Origin: Spirochaetia bacterium UBA6919
GTDB lineage: Bacteria > Spirochaetota > UBA6919
Direction: 5' to 3'
Length of the DNA: 11,290 bases
Assembly: GCA_002450905.1 (NCBI GenBank)
Contig: DKAT01000052.1
Coordinates: 1-11,290 of the forward strand
How positions within the stretch are numbered: the stretch's first letter is position 1; every line of letters starts with the position of its first letter. A program made the translations under genes and the position numbers. The notes beneath the pieces were generated by a model that saw only the letters and a program-made list of their open reading frames with translations, was not told the DNA's origin and did not search any database. Positions 8,582 through 11,290 of the stretch are shown in pieces.

Positions 8582-8642
8582 AAAAAGAGCTCTTCTCTCT
8601 ACAGGTTGATATCACGGACGATTATTACCAGTAGAAGAAGGG
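8582..8642 (-). terminator. Terminator-like long hairpin ending the three-gene unit
   Basis: On the minus strand the arm 8628-8642 (CCCTTCTTCTACTGG) pairs with 8590-8605 (CCTGTAGAGAGAAGAG), leaving a 22-base loop. I count about 13 pairs, two mismatches and one bulged G. The second arm is followed directly by CTCTTTTT (8582-8589), as expected for a Rho-independent terminator about 18 bp after the 142-residue gene. The loop is unusually large. The stretch is clearly richer in G+C than its surroundings. Confidence 0.5.
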
Positions 8643-8659
8643 TGACAGATTTGTATTGA

Positions 8660-9088
8660 CTACTCCTCATTTTTTATAAAATCCATCAATAAGTTTTTAA
8701 TATTAATAATATTATTATCATTTGAATCCATATTATTATATATTTTATATTTTGTAAAAAAGTCTTCCTGAAAACGACTTAAAGCCCTTTTAAATGTATC
8801 TGCTTTTGAGAAAATAAAAAAATCTTCCTGATAAATTGTAAAATATCCTAGCTTTTTTCGAATAATAAGAGGGAGTGGTTTTTTTAATTTTAGGATGTTA
8901 TTTTCATATCTAATTTGATTGATTGACACGCGTTGTATGGGGTTTTGAGAAAAATCTAATACTTCCACATCCATTGTAGCCAATATTTTGTCTGCCAAAG
9001 CGTCAAAAATTACTTTGTGATCATTACTATTTAATAATTTATTATAATATTCTGATGTCCCACGATTGATTGATGAGTTGTTGTCCAT
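8660..9088 (-). CDS. Unrecognised 142-residue soluble protein
   Basis: I recognise no family. The start is secure: AAGGAG lies eight bases upstream of the ATG, the strongest ribosome site in the window. The protein has no signal peptide or membrane span. Residues 1-50 look helical and acidic (STSEYY-like start, then ADKILATMDVEVLDF). Residues about 50-95 alternate like beta strands, with basic patches (LKLKKPLPLIIRKKLGYF). A helical Phe-rich segment follows at about 96-116 (TFKRALSRFQEDFF), and the C-terminus is Asn/Asp-rich. It is last of three same-strand genes, 50 bp after the secreted tyrosine-rich gene and just before a terminator-like hairpin, so co-expression is likely. No functional claim is justified. 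Confidence 0.75.
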   Translation of the reverse strand: MDNNSSINRGTSEYYNKLLNSNDHKVIFDALADKILATMDVEVLDFSQNPIQRVSINQIRYENNILKLKKPLPLIIRKKLGYFTIYQEDFFIFSKADTFKRALSRFQEDFFTKYKIYNNMDSNDNNIINIKNLLMDFIKNEE

Positions 9089-9096
9089 TTGTATCG

Positions 9097-9102
9097 CTCC
9101 TT
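9097..9102 (-). promoter_or_regulatory. Strong ribosome binding site of the 142-residue gene
   Basis: AAGGAG on the minus strand lies eight bases before ATG 9088. This near-perfect Shine-Dalgarno contrasts with the weak sites of most neighbours and suggests efficient translation. Confidence 0.65.
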
Positions 9103-9138
9103 ATGTTGGTCATACTGATTTTTAAAATTACATGTTTA

Positions 9139-9711
9139 TTATCTTTTTTTATAGTAATATGTATTTGTTAATTTACCCTGACGATATCTTTCTCTGTATA
9201 TCAATTCATTGTCCTTGTAATAATATCGATCTGTATATTCTAATCGTTCACCATATCCAAAAGAATAATATGATTTGCTGATAATTCTTCCCAGGTTGTC
9301 ATAGATCCACCAGACATCAGGGGTTCTTTTAAAATAGTATCCTTTGAAATATGCCCGGTTTCTTACGTATAGATAGGCATTACCAGTGATTCCATGCCAA
9401 TAAAACCCTTTTTTGTGTATTTGATTTTGTGTGTATTTGTAAATGTAATAGTAGTATAATCGCCAATTTTCATAGTATTCTTCACCAGCTATCTTATTGT
9501 TTTGATCGTAATAAACTATCCAGAATGATTTCATATATTGCAAATCTCGTTCCTGTACCTCTATTTTTTTATATGCTTGCAATTTTTCATCAATAAAGTA
9601 ATAATGGCTGTAAAACTTTCTCTTATATGTATTATTTATTTTAGAATATGAAATAACAGGAATAATAATTACGAGTATAATGCATACAAAAAATAATTTT
9701 CGATTTTTCAT
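9139..9711 (-). CDS. Secreted tyrosine-rich protein with MORN/YD-like strand repeats
   Basis: From ATG 9711 this encodes 190 residues. That start has AGGA five bases upstream and begins a classic signal peptide: KNRK, then a hydrophobic core LFFVCIILVIIIPVIS, then a likely cleavage site near SYS (about 23). Extending upstream would overlap the preceding gene and bury the signal. The mature part is striking in composition, with 36 Tyr in the 190 residues plus several Trp and many Lys/Arg. It forms loosely repeated strand-turn units of about 20-25 residues, for example WWIYDNLGRIISKSYY, DRYYYKDNELIYRERY and GKLTNTYYYKKR. The pattern recalls MORN/YwqK-type or YD-type beta repeats, but I cannot assign a family. 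It should act outside the cytoplasmic membrane. It is the middle gene of a three-gene unit, 16 bp after the 63-residue gene. Confidence 0.8.
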   Translation of the reverse strand: MKNRKLFFVCIILVIIIPVISYSKINNTYKRKFYSHYYFIDEKLQAYKKIEVQERDLQYMKSFWIVYYDQNNKIAGEEYYENWRLYYYYIYKYTQNQIHKKGFYWHGITGNAYLYVRNRAYFKGYYFKRTPDVWWIYDNLGRIISKSYYSFGYGERLEYTDRYYYKDNELIYRERYRQGKLTNTYYYKKR

Positions 9712-9727
9712 ATATTTCCTAAAAAAA

Positions 9728-9919
9728 TTATGATTCAATGTTATGGATTTGATGCCAATTTTTATAGAATGATTCCCCGTAAAGCCCAATCCACTCAGCA
9801 CATGCTTTTTCTAAAGTGTATTCCTTTCCATTTTTTTGATATTGATCTTTCCAGAAAATTATCATTTCATTAAATTGATCTTTATTATAATCAATTGTCT
9901 TTGTCATATTTATATCCAT
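9728..9919 (-). CDS. Unrecognised 63-residue small protein
   Basis: This is a short acidic-to-neutral, probably helical protein without a signal peptide. Its core reads EMIIFWKDQYQKNGKEYT followed by LEKACAEWIGLYGESF, which looks like two or three amphipathic helices with Trp anchors. The ATG at 9919 has no Shine-Dalgarno sequence. An in-frame ATG at 9907 has GGA seven bases upstream and would shorten the protein to 59 residues. It is the first gene of the three-gene unit, ending 16 bp before the secreted protein's start, and that gap holds the next ribosome site. The tight spacing and protein-like composition support a real gene. The function is unknown. Confidence 0.65.
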   Translation of the reverse strand: MDINMTKTIDYNKDQFNEMIIFWKDQYQKNGKEYTLEKACAEWIGLYGESFYKNWHQIHNIES

Positions 9920-10024
9920 TGATGATTTAAACTAAATATATTTTCGTTGGATGAGGGTGAAAATTTTAAGGGTGTGCGTTATAAAAAAAATTGTATATCA
10001 GTGGGTGATAATATAAATTAAAAT

Positions 10025-10030
10025 ATTATA
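10025..10030 (-). promoter_or_regulatory. Consensus -10 hexamer upstream of the three-gene unit
   Basis: TATAAT on the minus strand is a perfect -10 match, but no recognisable -35 lies 16-18 bases upstream. It would give a leader of about 100 bases before the 63-residue gene. With the hairpin at 10078-10103 upstream, it suggests that the three genes are transcribed independently of carB. Confidence 0.3.
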
Positions 10031-10077
10031 GAAATTTATAGAATACAAAATAGTTTAATGGATTTTGATTTACAAAC

Positions 10078-10103
10078 AATATTATTTTTTTCTAAATAAT
10101 ATT
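10078..10103 (-). terminator. AT-only perfect hairpin after the carB-Nudix unit
   Basis: AATATTATTT (10078-10087) and AAATAATATT (10094-10103) are perfect inverted repeats around a six-base loop. A further five pairs (10072-10076 with 10107-10111) follow after an internal loop. It lies 27 bp past the Nudix stop, where a terminator is expected. The stem has no G-C pair and the following minus-strand sequence (GTTTGTAAATC) is a poor T-tract, so termination is uncertain. Confidence 0.35.
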
Positions 10104-10130
10104 TGATTTGTGTATTGGACTTAGTTTGAA

Positions 10131-10544
10131 TCAAACAATGGTAATTAGATTTGATAGGACGGAGTGGAGATGGGGTATGGTATTAAAATTTTTTATATCT
10201 GAAGGATATACCCAAGCCATTTCATCGTGTTCCCAGTCTAAAACAATATTTTCTGGTGTGGTAATAGAAAACAGGAAGGGGTATATTCTCCAAGTGACGT
10301 CATCTTTTTTTGAATCAGGAACTTCAACAAAATCACCCTCCTTTATAAGTTGTACATTATTTTTTGGGATTCCAGTTTCTTCTAAAATCTCTTTGTAAGC
10401 TTGGTCGAGAGGGTTTGGTAATTCCAAATATCCACTGACACCAGCCCACCTGCCCTGATTACTCCCAACAAGCTGACTTCTCTTTAATAATAAGATTTGG
10501 CTGTCATAAATTAAGAAACTGCTTACTACTTTAATCGTTTTCAT
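10131..10544 (-). CDS. Small Nudix hydrolase, coupled to carB
   Basis: This 137-residue protein has the Nudix fold pattern and should cleave a nucleoside diphosphate linked to another moiety, in the cytoplasm. The N-terminal strand (VVSSFLIYDSQILLLKRS) and GRWAGVSGYLE lead into the Nudix box at about 38-59, which ends KEILEETGI. The metal-binding glutamates E52, E55 and E56 are present. The box is degenerate at its start: the loop between GYLE and the helix is one residue short, so the Glu normally at box position 7 is missing. Lys51 replaces the usual Arg. The ATG overlaps the carB stop as ATGA (10541-10544), so translation is probably coupled. The substrate cannot be named. It could be a nucleotide house-cleaning or RNA-processing enzyme. 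Confidence 0.88.
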   Translation of the reverse strand: MKTIKVVSSFLIYDSQILLLKRSQLVGSNQGRWAGVSGYLELPNPLDQAYKEILEETGIPKNNVQLIKEGDFVEVPDSKKDDVTWRIYPFLFSITTPENIVLDWEHDEMAWVYPSDIKNFNTIPHLHSVLSNLITIV

Positions 10545-11290
10545 AATTGTTTATAAATATCTTGCAATGAATAGACCTTCAGATCTCCTTTTTTAAGCTC
10601 TTGAATCCCATTAACTGCAGCTATTAATCCCTGAACAGTTGTTATGAGAGGAATATTATGTTTGATAGCAGTTTGACGAATATATTTACTATCATTTATT
10701 GATTGAAGGTTACCCGGAGTATTGATTATCATTGCAATTTCTCCGTTGATAATAAAATCAATTAAATTAGGACGTCCTTCATTGACTTTATTTACGATTT
10801 CCGCGTGTATATCATTTTCTATCAAAGATTTTTGGGTACCAATCGTAGCAAGAATTTTAAAACCCAAATCAAATAAGATTTTCATAGGTTTAATAATTTT
10901 GTGTTTACAGTTATCATTGACACTTATAAACAGGGCACCAGAAGTTGGGAGTGCCAGATTACTACCCATTTGGGATTTAGCAAAAGCCATTCCAAAGTGT
11001 TTATCTATACCCATCACTTCACCAGTGGATTTCATTTCTGGGCCAAGGAGTGCGTCTTCTTCGGGGAATTTGTTAAATGGCAAAACCGCCTCTTTCACTG
11101 CAATATATTTAGTTTCAGGTATTTTTATATTTAAATCCTTTAATTTTTTATTGGCCATTATTTTGCTGGCAATTTTCGCCCATTCAACCCCAGTAGCCTT
11201 ACTCACAAACGGAACAGTGCGGGATCCTCTTGGATTTGCTTCAATAAAATAGATTTGATTATCTTTGACTGCGAATTGTATATTAATTAA
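10541..11290 (-). CDS. carB: Carbamoyl-phosphate synthase large subunit, C-terminal part (5' end outside window)
   Basis: The reading frame is open to the right edge and supplies the last 249 residues of a protein normally about 1,070 long. The visible part begins inside the second ATP-grasp domain (INIQFAVKDN, then IEANPRGSRTVPFVSKATG at about 16-34). It continues through GPEMKSTGEVMGID and ends in the MGS-like allosteric domain (FDLGFKILATIGTQKSL, EGRPNLIDFIINGEIAMIINTP). The enzyme makes carbamoyl phosphate from glutamine-derived ammonia, bicarbonate and two ATP for pyrimidine and arginine synthesis, together with the small subunit CarA, which is not in this window. The GTG at 11206 is an internal codon, not a start. 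The stop TGA overlaps the Nudix ATG. Nothing in the visible part suggests inactivation. Confidence 0.97.
   Translation of the reverse strand, partial: LINIQFAVKDNQIYFIEANPRGSRTVPFVSKATGVEWAKIASKIMANKKLKDLNIKIPETKYIAVKEAVLPFNKFPEEDALLGPEMKSTGEVMGIDKHFGMAFAKSQMGSNLALPTSGALFISVNDNCKHKIIKPMKILFDLGFKILATIGTQKSLIENDIHAEIVNKVNEGRPNLIDFIINGEIAMIINTPGNLQSINDSKYIRQTAIKHNIPLITTVQGLIAAVNGIQELKKGDLKVYSLQDIYKQL

Noticed and set aside
8581..8658. Possible decayed coding remnant between ddl and the 142-residue gene
   Set aside because: One plus-strand frame reads protein-like (KELFSLQVDITDDYYQ), but stops flank it and no homology is recognisable. The same bases are better explained as the hairpin.
9139..9919. 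Toxin-antitoxin system, because the secreted protein's repeats recall YwqK-type antitoxin annotations
   Set aside because: That name is an annotation artefact for MORN-like repeat proteins. The signal peptide argues against an intracellular antitoxin, and neither neighbour resembles a toxin.
10108..10398. Plus-strand open frame of 96 codons
   Set aside because: It is antisense to the clearly recognisable Nudix gene and has no ribosome site or family resemblance.
10722..11252. Plus-strand open frames (also 10901-11134) opposite carB
   Set aside because: carB is conserved on the other strand. These frames are its mirror image and do not resemble real proteins.
1..11290. Insertion sequences, CRISPR arrays or tRNA-adjacent attachment site
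   Set aside because: I saw no transposase or integrase, no regularly spaced repeats and no duplicated tRNA 3' segment. Part of the tRNA end lies outside the window, so an attachment site there cannot be tested.

Overview
The window is low-G+C DNA (about 30 % by eye) from a bacterium. It holds one edge-truncated tRNA gene, nine complete protein genes and one protein gene that runs off the right edge. A signal-anchored LysM/M23 peptidase, a D-Ala-D-Ala ligase and an N-terminally anchored HEAT-repeat protein suggest a peptidoglycan-containing cell. A GH57 4-alpha-glucanotransferase would fit an anaerobe, possibly thermophilic or fermentative. A spirochaete or a similar low-G+C diderm lineage is my guess from the gene mix and is only weakly supported.

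Layout, left to right. (1) 1-71, minus: tRNA-Pro(UGG), missing its last bases at the window edge, with a promoter-like site upstream. (2) 272-4090, minus: a two-gene unit, transcribed as an unrecognised 555-residue soluble helical protein followed 36 bp later by the GH57 enzyme. (3) 4091-4383: an AT-rich divergent intergenic region with candidate promoters in both directions. (4) 4384-5469, plus: a LysM-LysM-M23 peptidase. Its stop codon overlaps the stop codon of the convergent HEAT-repeat gene at 5466-7196, minus. (5) 7451-8509, plus: ddl, D-alanine-D-alanine ligase, divergent from the HEAT gene. (6) 8582-9919, minus: three short unrecognised genes (63, 190 and 142 residues) read in that order. 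A leader with a consensus -10 hexamer lies upstream, and a long terminator-like hairpin lies downstream. (7) 10131-11290, minus: the 3' third of carB (carbamoyl-phosphate synthase large subunit), with a small Nudix hydrolase gene coupled to it by an ATGA overlap.

Two themes connect the genes. Cell-envelope building and remodelling covers ddl, the M23 peptidase and perhaps the HEAT-repeat protein between them. Central metabolism covers carB-Nudix for carbamoyl phosphate and nucleotides, and GH57 for alpha-glucan. The three-gene block at 8582-9919 is the least explained part. It encodes a signal-peptide-bearing protein that is about one fifth tyrosine, between two small cytoplasmic-looking proteins. 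I see no insertion sequence, CRISPR array, phage gene or rRNA.
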